From positions 23,307 through 87,306 of the forward strand of contig NZ_MTAV01000055.1 of the NCBI RefSeq assembly GCF_002154695.1: a stretch of DNA of 64,000 nucleotides, read 5' to 3'. Below, one piece after another: positions 16,704 to 25,454 of this stretch. The notes below the pieces were generated by a model. That model searched no databases and was not told the origin of the DNA. It saw only the letters and a list, made by a program, of their open reading frames with translations. Origin of the DNA: Nostoc sp. T09 (lineage in GTDB: Bacteria; Cyanobacteriota; Cyanobacteriia; Cyanobacteriales; Nostocaceae). The position numbers and the translations under genes were made by a program. The first letter of the stretch is position 1; the number at the start of each line of letters is the position of its first letter.

Positions 16704-16730
16704 TGCGTAGGCGTAGCCCGCCGCAGACAT
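16704..16730 (-). repeat. Dispersed 27-bp repeat, right (inverted) copy
   Basis: Reverse complement of the element at 15871-15898 with a single difference. The copies enclose about 0.8 kb with the coiled-coil gene and the 21-bp repeats. Confidence 0.85.
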
Positions 16731-16814
16731 TGCATCTTCTCAAGAGTGCGATCGCATCAATGCTTCAATTTTACCGATTCAAAAAATGTTTGCGACAGCT
16801 ACCCCACTCGATCT

Positions 16815-18245
16815 CAGGGTAAGAGCATCTCAATCAGCCTTGACATAAGGAATTAAAAGAATCTAAAGTATTGCCAATGAGAAAACAACCCAGAACCTGA
16901 ATCATATAATTATTATCCATAGCGGTGTGTTTCATTTTTTGACGCAGACTACGTTTGTAAGTTTTTTCACAGTTGAGAGCATTAAGAGCAAAGCGTCTTA
17001 AAAGAGCAAAATTCCTCGGACTGTGGAAAGAACGAATGCGACAAGCATCTTCAGCAAAGGTACAGTCGAGAGTCCAATGAGCTTCGTTTTCAATACCCCA
17101 ATGTTTGCGGATAGCTCGACCAATAAGTTGAGCATCGCTGTGTAAAGAAGTCAAATAAAACTGAACTTCGCGGGTAGTTTTGTTCCAAAGATGACGCACA
17201 CGAACAACCATGACCAAGCTTTGTAATCCTGCCCAGACCTTGGGTTGATAAAGCTGACCAATCGCTGCAACGGGTACAGTCCAAACTTCACGAATTTCTG
17301 TGCGATGATGAGCTTTCTCAATTCGTTTGTCATAGCTGACATCAACGCCTCGGAAATTATTAGCTTTGTGTGTTTCAAACCATTGCTGGATTTGAGAATA
17401 GAGAGTGGGATGATTAGCCTTGAGTGCCAGGACATAATGAGCTTTCTTATCGATAATCTGTTTGGCGATTTCGGTTTGTGTTCCCATCGCGTCAATGGTG
17501 ATGATAGCGCCAGTAATATCTAGTAACTCTAATAATGCTGGAATCGCCGTAATTTCATTGGATTTATCTTCTACTTTCACCTGTGCCAACACCAAACGTT
17601 GTTCACTTGCCCAGGCACTTATGAGGTGGAGTGCGCTTTGACCCTGATTTCGGTCATAAGAACCTCTGATGGTTTTTCCATCTATGGGGATAATCTCTCC
17701 TCCCATCGAACCCACTAAAGTTTCCACCCATTGCAGAAAACATCGATTTAATGCTTCTGGGTCGATGAATTCAAATACCCGACGAAAGGTGTCATCCGAT
17801 GGAATACCGTTTGGTAATACTAAAAACTCTTCTAACCACTGTTGCTTACTGATGCCGTAATTCTCGATGTCTTCCCACCCCTGCGCTCCTGCAATGATTG
17901 CCAAAATTGCAATTACTAAGATGTCTTTGAGTTGATGTTTTTTGGTTCGTTCTACTCTTGGGTCTTTGATATCCCCAAAATGCTCGACTAGACTCTGTTG
18001 AATACTGCCGATATCTTCTATTTCTTTCAACTTTCGCTCTTCACGTGCATTTTGAAGTCTATCCGCAGATTTTGTTTCAAAGCCCTGTGACATCAACTTG
18101 ACTCCTGAAGATTTTCGGACAACAGCATTGAAGTCTTCTCATTGATCTTGTTCTTCAGTCAAGTGCATTTTTGACACCTTTGTTTATGCTTATTTTACTT
18201 AATTTGTCAAGTTCACTCTATACTCAATTAGATGAGCTTACCCTG
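16815..18245 (-). mobile_element. Complete ISAs1-type insertion sequence
   Basis: A 1431-base element. The ends are imperfect inverted repeats: the left begins CAGGGTAAGAGCATCT, the right, read inward, CAGGGTAAGCTCATCT. It is flanked by the direct repeat CCACTCGATCT (11 bases) at 16804-16814 and 18246-18256, the expected target-site duplication. It carries one transposase gene. Perfect flanking repeats and an intact transposase point to a recent insertion. Confidence 0.92.
16834..18093 (-). CDS. ISAs1 family transposase
   Basis: A 419-residue DDE transposase of the ISAs1 (H-repeat-associated) type. Landmarks are the N-terminal zone with FGDIKDPRVERTKKHQLKDI, IPSDDTFRRVF, the first catalytic Asp in IPIDGKTIRGS, the second in ITIDAMGTQ, and the Glu in KHWGIENEAHWTLDCTF. 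It cuts and rejoins the element ends at 16815 and 18245. The ATG at 18093 is preferred to a TTG one codon upstream. No frameshift or stop interrupts it, so it is probably functional. Confidence 0.93.
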   Translation of the reverse strand: MSQGFETKSADRLQNAREERKLKEIEDIGSIQQSLVEHFGDIKDPRVERTKKHQLKDILVIAILAIIAGAQGWEDIENYGISKQQWLEEFLVLPNGIPSDDTFRRVFEFIDPEALNRCFLQWVETLVGSMGGEIIPIDGKTIRGSYDRNQGQSALHLISAWASEQRLVLAQVKVEDKSNEITAIPALLELLDITGAIITIDAMGTQTEIAKQIIDKKAHYVLALKANHPTLYSQIQQWFETHKANNFRGVDVSYDKRIEKAHHRTEIREVWTVPVAAIGQLYQPKVWAGLQSLVMVVRVRHLWNKTTREVQFYLTSLHSDAQLIGRAIRKHWGIENEAHWTLDCTFAEDACRIRSFHSPRNFALLRRFALNALNCEKTYKRSLRQKMKHTAMDNNYMIQVLGCFLIGNTLDSFNSLCQG

Positions 18246-18314
18246 CCACTCGATCTGCCCCTAATCTCGCTACATGGTTAATTTTTTTAACTTCATTCAA
18301 TTGTCTCTGGACGG

Positions 18315-18818
18315 TTACAATTCATCCTTACCTGTTAATTCTTTTTCGATAGCATCTGCACCATATCCCACAGCTAACATAGTATTTTTAATAGTTTCAG
18401 GATCGCTATTTACAGCTATCTTGGCGGTAAATACAGCCATATGCGTCTGATCTTTTGTAAACAATTGCCAGGCAGCTATTTTATTTAAACCACTATTTTG
18501 TAATAGCTTGTTGGCAATCTCTGTTGAAAATGGGCCCTTCGATACATAACCTGGAGATGAAATATAGCGAATTTCTAAGTTGCCCAGTTTCTCAGTTTTA
18601 GATTCAATAAATACTACTTGGCTTCTTTTATTTTCGGTTTCTACTAATAATTTAAAATCTCCATCAGAAATTATTTGATATTTAGCGCCAAGTTTATCAA
18701 GTGTATCTTTGATGCGCGGATCGGCTGGTGGCTTGGTATTCGGTTGAGCAGATACGATTTGTATAGATATAAAAAAGCCGACAACAGCAAAAGTTGCTAA
18801 TTTAGTGATGCGTTTCAT
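18315..18818 (-). CDS. Secreted hypothetical protein
   Basis: A 167-residue protein with a clear Sec signal peptide (MKRITKLATFAVVGFFI... cut after VSA-Q near residue 25). The mature part, about 140 residues, alternates helix and strand (IISDGDFKLLVET, RSQVVFIES, QTHMAVFTAKIAV) in a pattern reminiscent of YbjN/secretion-chaperone-like folds, but this is only an impression. It follows the TPR-CHAT gene on the same strand by 29 bases, so the two are probably cotranscribed and act outside the cytoplasm together. Confidence 0.72.
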   Translation of the reverse strand: MKRITKLATFAVVGFFISIQIVSAQPNTKPPADPRIKDTLDKLGAKYQIISDGDFKLLVETENKRSQVVFIESKTEKLGNLEIRYISSPGYVSKGPFSTEIANKLLQNSGLNKIAAWQLFTKDQTHMAVFTAKIAVNSDPETIKNTMLAVGYGADAIEKELTGKDEL

Positions 18819-18847
18819 GAGTTTTTTTCTGTGATATTTGGTATTGT

Positions 18848-21835
18848 TTACTCTGCTTCACCTATGAGCGTAAATGCAGCCCAGTCAACAGGATTACTAT
18901 ACTGTTGTCTCGTAGTCAGCATTGCTTGTCGTAGCGCCGCCGCTTTATCAGAATTATGTTGGAGATGGCGATAAAACTCAGTCATCAACAATGCTGTGGA
19001 ATTGTCGGGTACAGACCAAAGCGAAACAATCACACTCTTGACTCCGGCGGTAATTAAAGAGCGTGATAAGCCAATCACACCATCGCCTGTAATATTACCA
19101 CCTCCAGTGTTACAAGCACTGAGCACAACAAGTTGCGCCTTGAGTTTCATGTCAAGAATTTCACCAGATGTCAGCAAACCATCATCTTTACCACCAGGAG
19201 CCAGTGCGATCGCACCAGGTACACCCAATCCTTTAAAATCATCAAGTAAGCCGTGAGTAGCAAAGTGAACAATGTTGGCTTGCTTCATCTTCTCTACCAT
19301 CGCTGTCTCGGTGGCTTTGTTACCTGTAATTGCTGGTGTTTTAAATAAATCTGCAATCTTAATTGCTTCTTCTTCCGCACCTGGTAGAGATGGTAACTGT
19401 TCATTGTCAATGGGAAGCTTCGGCATGGTAGGATTACCGACTATCAACACATCTTTTGCAGACTGGTTAAGGTTTTGTCTCTGTTTGCGGGTGAGATCCA
19501 AAACTTGAATTGCTGGTGCAGTCAAGATAGTATGTTTATCGATTAAATATTTGCCTTGCTCATCTTGTAATGCAGGGAACGGTATGAGAAACAAGGATTC
19601 TTGAGGAATGAAGATAACACGAGCGTTAGGATCTTTAGGAAGATATTGAGCGATCGGTTTAACTAGTATTTCATAGAGTTTATTTAATTGTGATTTTTGA
19701 TTACCTGTATTTTGGTTATCGCCAGATGTAGATTCAGCAGAGTCACTTCTACCCCTTGCACCTATACCTCTGCGGCTGTTAATCACAAGGTTTTGTAGCG
19801 AAGATTTTAGAAATTTCTCCAGCTTAACTTGCTCAAAAGAAATTTCTCCTGTAGGCTTGACTACCCAAATGTAAAGTAATTTGTCCTCTAACGTTGAGTA
19901 TTGCACAAGCGTAGAATTTTCTAGTTTGGCAATATTTTGAATTTCTTGGAGTTTTAAGGGTTTGATATTTAATTGAGCATTTGGTTTCTCTAATTGCTTC
20001 GAGGCTAATAACTCAACAAAGGCTCTGGCTCTAGCGCGATCGGCTACTTCTAGTGCAGAATTAATTTTATTCTGAGCAATTAAACTTTGTTGTAGAGAAC
20101 GATAAGTAATTGTCTGGTTTTCAAACAATGATATTTTCTGAGCATCAGTTAATCCAGGTCGTAAAGATTCCCAAATTTCAACAGCAGTAAACAGAGTTTT
20201 TTCAGCTTCAGGATATTTACCTTGATGATTATAAATTAACCCAATATTATTGAGAGTTTTCCCTTCTCCTACCTTGTCACCAATTTTTCTAACAATGGCT
20301 AAAGCTTGCTGAAAATATTCTAAGGCTTTGGCATCCTGTCCTAAGTTACGGTAAACTTCTCCAATATTGTTGACATTTCCTGCTTCCGCAGCTTTGTCGC
20401 CAATTTGTTTGTTGATCGCTAAAGATTGTTGAAAATAATCCAAGGCGCGATCGTACTTTTCTAAATTGCGGTAAAGTTCTCCAATATTGTTGAGAGTCTG
20501 TGCTTCTCCTGCCTTGTCACCAATTTGTTTGCGCAATACTAAAGCTGGCTGAAGATACTCTAAGGCTTTTTCATACTCTTTTAATTCGCGGTAAGCTTCC
20601 CCAATATTATTGCGAGTTGTTCCTTCACCCGCCTTATCACCAATTTGCTTTTGAATCGCTAAAGCTTGCTGGTAGTATTGCAGTGCTTGGGGATGCTGTC
20701 CTAAGTTGCGGTAAATTTCCCCAATATTGCCAATATTTCCGCCTTCCCCAGCTTTGTCACCAATTTGCTTGCGAATCACTAAAGCTTGCTGAAGGAAATC
20801 CAATGATTTAGCATATTGTCCTAAGTTGCGGTAAACAGCACCAATATTGTTAAGAACTACTCCTTCTCCAGCTTTTTTACCGATTTGTTTATCAATCGCT
20901 AATGCTTGCTGATAAAACTCTAATGCTTTGGCATACTCTGCCAAACTGTCATAAACTAATCCGATATTATTAAGAGTTGTTCCTTGCTGTGCTGTATCAC
21001 CAATTTGTTTACTAATAGCTAAAGCTTGCTGATAGAATTCTAAAGCTTTAGGATATTGTGCCAAGTCTTGGTAAATTGAGCCAATATTGTTGAGGGTGAT
21101 TCCTTCCTCAGCTTTATGACCAAATTCTTTGTGAATGGCGTAAGCTTGCTGATAAAATTCTAATGCTTTGGTAAAGTCTCCCAAGCTTTGATAAACTGAC
21201 CCAATATCGTTGAAAACTGTTGCTTGCTCGGGTTTATTACCGACTGCTTGATGAATGGCTAAAGCTTGCTGAAAGTACTCTAATGCTTTAGCATACTGTC
21301 CTCGTCTGTTATAGACTGAGCCAATATTGCTGAGTATTGATGCTGGCTGTGCTTTGTTGTCAGCTTCTTTGGTAATGGCTAGAGCTCGCTGAAAGTAATC
21401 TAAGGCTTTGGTATACTGCCCTAAATAACGGTAAACCAAGCCAATATTGTTAATAATTCCGCCTTCTCCAGCGCGATCGCCTGTTTGTTTGACAATGACT
21501 AAAGCTTGTTCCAAAATTTCTATAGCTTTGGGATATTGCCCTAATTTGCGGTAAACAGCACTAACTTCATTCAAAATTACTGCTTCACCTTGACGATATT
21601 TGATTTCTCTAATAATTGCTAAAGCTTGTTCGTAGGACTTTAAAGCTTCAGGATACTGTCCTTGATCGAATTGTTGCAGACCTAAGTTATAAAGTCGTTC
21701 AGCCTCAGATTTGCGGTCTTGAGGCGTTTGCGCTTGTGCTGTTAAGGGAGGAAGTGTGGCCAGGGGAAAGGAAGACAAGGAGAACAGGGGAAGTATGACA
21801 GCCAAAAAGGTGAGATATTTTAGGCGATCGCGCAT
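18848..21835 (-). CDS. TPR-CHAT protein (caspase-like), exported
   Basis: A 995-residue protein with an N-terminal signal or anchor sequence (about residues 1-36), then about twelve 40-residue tetratricopeptide repeats (roughly 45-560; recurring ALEYYQQALAIxKQIGDKA pattern) and a C-terminal CHAT peptidase-like domain. The expected catalytic pair is present: His861 in HFATHG and Cys908 in LSACNTG. CHAT proteins are caspase-family (clan CD) proteases; in other bacteria some act in stress or defence signalling, while the many cyanobacterial exported versions have no established role. The TPRs presumably bind a protein partner. The repeats are also visible in the DNA at a 120-base period. A small secreted protein gene follows 29 bases downstream. 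A second paralog lies at 44795. Confidence 0.9.
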   Translation of the reverse strand: MRDRLKYLTFLAVILPLFSLSSFPLATLPPLTAQAQTPQDRKSEAERLYNLGLQQFDQGQYPEALKSYEQALAIIREIKYRQGEAVILNEVSAVYRKLGQYPKAIEILEQALVIVKQTGDRAGEGGIINNIGLVYRYLGQYTKALDYFQRALAITKEADNKAQPASILSNIGSVYNRRGQYAKALEYFQQALAIHQAVGNKPEQATVFNDIGSVYQSLGDFTKALEFYQQAYAIHKEFGHKAEEGITLNNIGSIYQDLAQYPKALEFYQQALAISKQIGDTAQQGTTLNNIGLVYDSLAEYAKALEFYQQALAIDKQIGKKAGEGVVLNNIGAVYRNLGQYAKSLDFLQQALVIRKQIGDKAGEGGNIGNIGEIYRNLGQHPQALQYYQQALAIQKQIGDKAGEGTTRNNIGEAYRELKEYEKALEYLQPALVLRKQIGDKAGEAQTLNNIGELYRNLEKYDRALDYFQQSLAINKQIGDKAAEAGNVNNIGEVYRNLGQDAKALEYFQQALAIVRKIGDKVGEGKTLNNIGLIYNHQGKYPEAEKTLFTAVEIWESLRPGLTDAQKISLFENQTITYRSLQQSLIAQNKINSALEVADRARARAFVELLASKQLEKPNAQLNIKPLKLQEIQNIAKLENSTLVQYSTLEDKLLYIWVVKPTGEISFEQVKLEKFLKSSLQNLVINSRRGIGARGRSDSAESTSGDNQNTGNQKSQLNKLYEILVKPIAQYLPKDPNARVIFIPQESLFLIPFPALQDEQGKYLIDKHTILTAPAIQVLDLTRKQRQNLNQSAKDVLIVGNPTMPKLPIDNEQLPSLPGAEEEAIKIADLFKTPAITGNKATETAMVEKMKQANIVHFATHGLLDDFKGLGVPGAIALAPGGKDDGLLTSGEILDMKLKAQLVVLSACNTGGGNITGDGVIGLSRSLITAGVKSVIVSLWSVPDNSTALLMTEFYRHLQHNSDKAAALRQAMLTTRQQYSNPVDWAAFTLIGEAE

Positions 21836-22005
21836 AGCACTCCAGCAAGTGTATATTTAACTACTTGCTTTTGTTTATACTCCTCAGTCACTTGAGATTC
21901 CGCAAAATGACATAAAACTTTCGTAGTCAAGACTTCATACCAATTCTCTAAAATTGGGTGCAAGTGTCGGGTAGGGCAGGGATATTACTATCCCTTTCCC
22001 CCCTA

Positions 22006-22041
22006 AGAACCGTGCTTGCGTCTTATAAATGCACACGGCTC
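22006..22041 (-). ncRNA. Group II intron domain V
   Basis: The strand complementary to 22006-22041 begins GAGCCGTGTG and ends GCACGGTTCT, folding as a hairpin with the invariant AGC-type catalytic base and paired GCCGTG/CACGGT arms, as in bacterial group II introns (GAGCCGTA...TACGGTTC). It is the catalytic core of the ribozyme. Confidence 0.9.
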
Positions 22042-22056
22042 AAGCAAGCCATAAAG

Positions 22057-23751
22057 CTACCAAAGTGGTAATTCTTCTTTGAGAATGCTTTTCTTTTGAG
22101 AAGAATGAATTTGTTGATGGCAATAATAATGTACTAATTGAAGATTGGCGTAAGTATCTTGACCACCCTGATGGCGAGGGATTTTATGATGCCGATGTAG
22201 GGTTTCTCCATTAAACAGAGAATCACCACATAATGGGCATCGATTATCTTGTTTAAGGGCAAGTTTCTCAAGGCTCTTGGTCAAGTTTTTGGATTTATCC
22301 TTTTCTCTGCTTAACCAATATTCTTTGAGTGTTGGATCATCAGGTGATGATGTGCCTTTCACAAGACAATGCCTAGTAATCTTAAACCAACTAAATTTCA
22401 ACAAGTGAAACCCAGAGAGTTTGTTTCCAAACACGAAGTTGTCATTCCTGTCTAAATTTAGTTTTCCCCAATAGCGATTTTTGCGCCATTTATCAGATTT
22501 ATTCGGGTGCATTCGCTTGGTGTATCTTCTTGCCCTCTTATACATCCAATAATCTAAACTATTGAAAATTTCTGAGGCTACACCGATACGGAAATAGTTA
22601 GCTGAACCTCGAACAATTGGGTTGAGCTTGGCTATTAAAGCATCGACATTTAGGGTTTTATTTTCTAACCATATACGTCTGAGCTTATCCCGTAATTTCT
22701 GTATGGATTCTTTGCTCGGTTTAATAAGCAGTTTCCAACCACTTTTGGTGTTGGTGTCTTTGTATTGTCTAATTGAAAAGCCAAGGAAATCAAATCCTTC
22801 ACTAATATGGACTATTTTGGTCTTTTCTGGTGAGAGGGTAAGCCCTCTATCCTTCATCCATTTATTCAGGATAGAAACTGAATTTAGTGCAGATTCTTTG
22901 GTCTCACAAAACACTACAAAATCGTCGGCGTATCTTACCACAGCAATTGGGCTTGTCAGCTTGTTGTTGTGATAAGTTACACCTAACGCTTGCTCAATTC
23001 CATGCAAAGCGATGTTAGCCAAAACGGGGCTGATTATTCCACCTTGCGGTACTCCAGCATCGGTTTCGTAAAAAGTCCCTTTGTCCATATACCCTGCTTT
23101 GAGCCATTTGTGTATCAATTTTCGCGCTGGAAAATTGCCTATGGCGTTCATGAGTGGTATATGAGCAATTTCATCAAAACAGCTTTTGATATCGGCATCC
23201 ACTACCCATTTTTTCCAAGTTCTGGAATGTGCCAACGTGTATATTTTCTTGATGGCATCATGGGCGCACCTGCCGGGTCGGAAACCATAGCTGCTGCGTT
23301 CAAAAAGGGCTTCCCAATAAGGTTCCAATGCGTTTTTAACAATCGCCTGTAGGCAGCGGTCGATTATGCTAGGTATTCCTAATGGTCGCTGTTTTTTATT
23401 TGGCTTGGGGATATATACCCGTTTTACTGGGAGTGGTTTCCAAGGAATACATTGTGTCAACATATCTACAAGCATTCCTCTGGCTGTTGGTGTTTGTACC
23501 AAGAGTTTATCCACTCCAGGCGTGTTCTTGCCAGTGTTGATTTGCGTTACTTTCCTTACTGATAACAGTATGTTGGAATAGCTACGCATTAGTAGTCTTT
23601 GTAGATTACGAACCAACTTCAATTTACCTTCTTTGGTTGCCTTGAAAATCCGTTGTCTCAGTCTCCTAACTACTTTGTTGGCTTTGCGCCAATTGACGCA
23701 ATTCCATTCAGTAGTTCTCTGAGTTACGTTCACAATCTCAAAAGATTGCAT
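22057..23751 (-). CDS. Group II intron reverse transcriptase/maturase with HNH domain
   Basis: A 564-residue intron-encoded protein. The reverse-transcriptase core has YGFRPGRCAHDAI, PQGGIISPVLANI and the active site YADD in VVRYADDFVVF. The maturase domain X follows (about 330-440), and the C-terminus is an HNH endonuclease: CPLCGDSL, LHRHHKIPRHQGG, YCHQQIH with zinc-binding cysteines. It splices the intron RNA and inserts it by target-primed reverse transcription. No internal stop or frameshift is seen and the ribozyme ends are present, so the element may be mobile. Confidence 0.95.
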   Translation of the reverse strand: MQSFEIVNVTQRTTEWNCVNWRKANKVVRRLRQRIFKATKEGKLKLVRNLQRLLMRSYSNILLSVRKVTQINTGKNTPGVDKLLVQTPTARGMLVDMLTQCIPWKPLPVKRVYIPKPNKKQRPLGIPSIIDRCLQAIVKNALEPYWEALFERSSYGFRPGRCAHDAIKKIYTLAHSRTWKKWVVDADIKSCFDEIAHIPLMNAIGNFPARKLIHKWLKAGYMDKGTFYETDAGVPQGGIISPVLANIALHGIEQALGVTYHNNKLTSPIAVVRYADDFVVFCETKESALNSVSILNKWMKDRGLTLSPEKTKIVHISEGFDFLGFSIRQYKDTNTKSGWKLLIKPSKESIQKLRDKLRRIWLENKTLNVDALIAKLNPIVRGSANYFRIGVASEIFNSLDYWMYKRARRYTKRMHPNKSDKWRKNRYWGKLNLDRNDNFVFGNKLSGFHLLKFSWFKITRHCLVKGTSSPDDPTLKEYWLSREKDKSKNLTKSLEKLALKQDNRCPLCGDSLFNGETLHRHHKIPRHQGGQDTYANLQLVHYYCHQQIHSSQKKSILKEELPLW

Positions 23752-24435
23752 CTAACTTTTCCTTTTGAGCCCGGTTTCTTCACTAGGTTTTTCAAGAGAC
23801 TCACCCGCCATACGTCAGCACCCTTTCAGGTTGGACAGTTGCCCTATCTACTCGGTTATTTATTCCCGTTGCCTTTCGGTTAGTAGCATTCGCTTTTTAT
23901 GGCATCCCTCACCCACTGGGGTTTTCGGTTGGATTACTCCTTCCTTACTGTCCACACCTTTTGGGCGTTTCTAGACCCCATTGGGGTTACTTCGTTCCAC
24001 ACGCGTGAGATCCAGCCAATTTAGGTTCCCTCTATACACCGGGGGTTTGTGGTGTCCTAATTCCGTCTTTCTTGGAACGAAATTCATTACCCCGTACTGC
24101 CGTAAAAGCCGTTTCCAGCAGTCTTACTTCACGATGCCTCATCAAGGGTTCACTTGCGTTAACCATGTTGGCTTTACCCTAACACCTCTCCCATCATGTC
24201 GGCTGACAGGTTTTGGCACACTTGACCCTCTCTCTAGCTGTGAGACAACCGGATTACTCCTGTTGCCCCTTCGGGCGGGTACTGGCATTGGACACTTGCC
24301 AGGAGTCTTTCTGAGGGACTCACTCTACAACGTGCGACATCGAATCGCACAAGAAAATCAATTAAGAAAAATTTGATTACTTTGTTAAAAATCTTTGATT
24401 TATAAGAATTTCAGCAGCCAGTGATGAGCAACTTC

Positions 24436-24458
24436 CTTGCGAGGCATTACCTCGCAAG
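24436..24458. other. Perfect 9-bp stem hairpin
   Basis: CTTGCGAGG, five-base loop, CCTCGCAAG. It lies 120 bases beyond the end of the CheB-like gene (minus strand). There is no T-run on either side, so it is a poor intrinsic terminator and may be an RNA-stability or dispersed-palindrome element. Confidence 0.6.
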
Positions 24459-24579
24459 CTGGGGGCAAAAGTATTAAACCAATACCGAGCATCTCTATTG
24501 CTTGGTAATGGTTTAGCCAACCATAATATTTCCCTGGACAAGCGATCGCCCCAACATCGGGAAAAAGATAAATTACTCT

Positions 24580-25215
24580 TTACGCTGCTAATTCTGCCAT
24601 TACTAGACTCATCAATTTGTTAGCGATCGCCTTCGTAGCCAGAACGAAGTCTACTTTCTGTGTATCAATAGCTGCCTTGGGCATACAGAAGTACTCTGAA
24701 GTTGTTTCATCTTGAGCAATAGTTATACCGCCATACTTTTTGATTGCTCTGGTTCCTAAAGCACCATCTCTACCCAAGCCACTCAATACAACAGAGATCG
24801 CCCGCAATCCATAATTAACGCCTACCGACATGAATAGTTTGTCCACTGAGGGACGAACAAAGTTCATCTTTGGCTGCTCTAACAAACACAGCCTACCATT
24901 AGCATCGATCGCTAGATGTCGGTTTGGAACATAAGTGTAAACCGTCCCTGGACGTAATACACTTCCAGATTTAGCTGGCTCAACTTGCAACGCTGTGTAA
25001 CGGCTTAAAATCTCTGCCAAATGACTATTATAGGCAGGATTCATGTGCTGCACTACAACAATCGCCGCCGGGAAATCTGCTGGTAAAGCTGACAATATTT
25101 GGATAAGTGGCTCTTGCCCACCCGCAGAAGCTCCTATTGCCACTATGTTATAGGCAATATTAGGAAAGTGTGACAGGATGCGATGTGGTTGTGTATCGGC
25201 AATGTTTTTGACCAT
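24580..25215 (-). CDS. Stand-alone CheB-type protein-glutamate methylesterase
   Basis: A 211-residue protein that is just the CheB catalytic domain. The triad is present: Ser in IGASAGG (about residue 34), His in VVQHMNP, and Asp in LSGLGRDGALG. CheB removes methyl groups from chemoreceptors and can deamidate them. Here the usual N-terminal receiver domain is absent and no other chemotaxis gene is nearby, so control by phosphorylation is not possible in the normal way. It is divergent from the Crp-family regulator at 25455; the shared upstream region has two palindromes that could be regulator sites. The start is a GTG at 25215 (VKNIADTQ...) or a nearby codon. Confidence 0.85.
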   Translation of the reverse strand: MVKNIADTQPHRILSHFPNIAYNIVAIGASAGGQEPLIQILSALPADFPAAIVVVQHMNPAYNSHLAEILSRYTALQVEPAKSGSVLRPGTVYTYVPNRHLAIDANGRLCLLEQPKMNFVRPSVDKLFMSVGVNYGLRAISVVLSGLGRDGALGTRAIKKYGGITIAQDETTSEYFCMPKAAIDTQKVDFVLATKAIANKLMSLVMAELAA

Positions 25216-25283
25216 TACTAATGCTTACCGTTCAGCAAACTATAATCCAACGAATATTAAAGCTGTATAGCCAGTAAAACTGT

Positions 25284-25334
25284 TATGTTAGCTATCCAAC
25301 ATATACTAATTTTATATGTTAGCTATCTAACATA
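25284..25334. promoter_or_regulatory. Two palindromic operator-like sites
   Basis: Two 20-bp sites, 25284-25303 and 25315-25334, read TATGTTAGCTATCYAACATA. The second is a perfect inverted repeat (TATGTTAG, CTAT, CTAACATA); the first has one mismatch. Their centres are 31 bases apart, about three helical turns, so paired dimers would bind the same face. They lie between the divergent CheB-like and Crp-family genes. Confidence 0.8.
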
Positions 25335-25454
25335 AACTATTTGCATAGAATAAATCTTTGGAGAGAGGTTGTTAACTGCTGCCGTTTAACTTAATGGAGA
25401 TAGGGCTGGCTCAAACAAACTTTTGCTCTTTGGGTTTCAATCACCCTGCACTTT

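Larger units (their letters stand above)
21966..24350 (-). mobile_element. Complete group II intron with reverse transcriptase
   Basis: On the minus strand the intron starts at 24350 with GTGCGATTCGATG, a typical GUGYG 5' end, and ends near 21966 with CTACCCGAC. Domain V is at 22006-22041 and domain VI, with a probable branch-point A seven bases from the end, at about 21966-22004. The encoded maturase runs 22057-23751. The length of about 2.4 kb is normal. The flanks are noncoding DNA between the TPR-CHAT gene and the CheB-like gene, so no gene is visibly interrupted. The exact 3' boundary could shift by one or two bases. Confidence 0.88.

Noticed and set aside
19000..21800. Plus-strand frames opposite the first TPR-CHAT gene
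   Set aside because: They are antisense shadows of the TPR repeats; the minus-strand protein has domains, they do not.
24436..24458. Rho-independent terminator for the CheB-like gene
   Set aside because: The stem is perfect but no T-run follows on the transcribed strand, so it is listed only as a hairpin.
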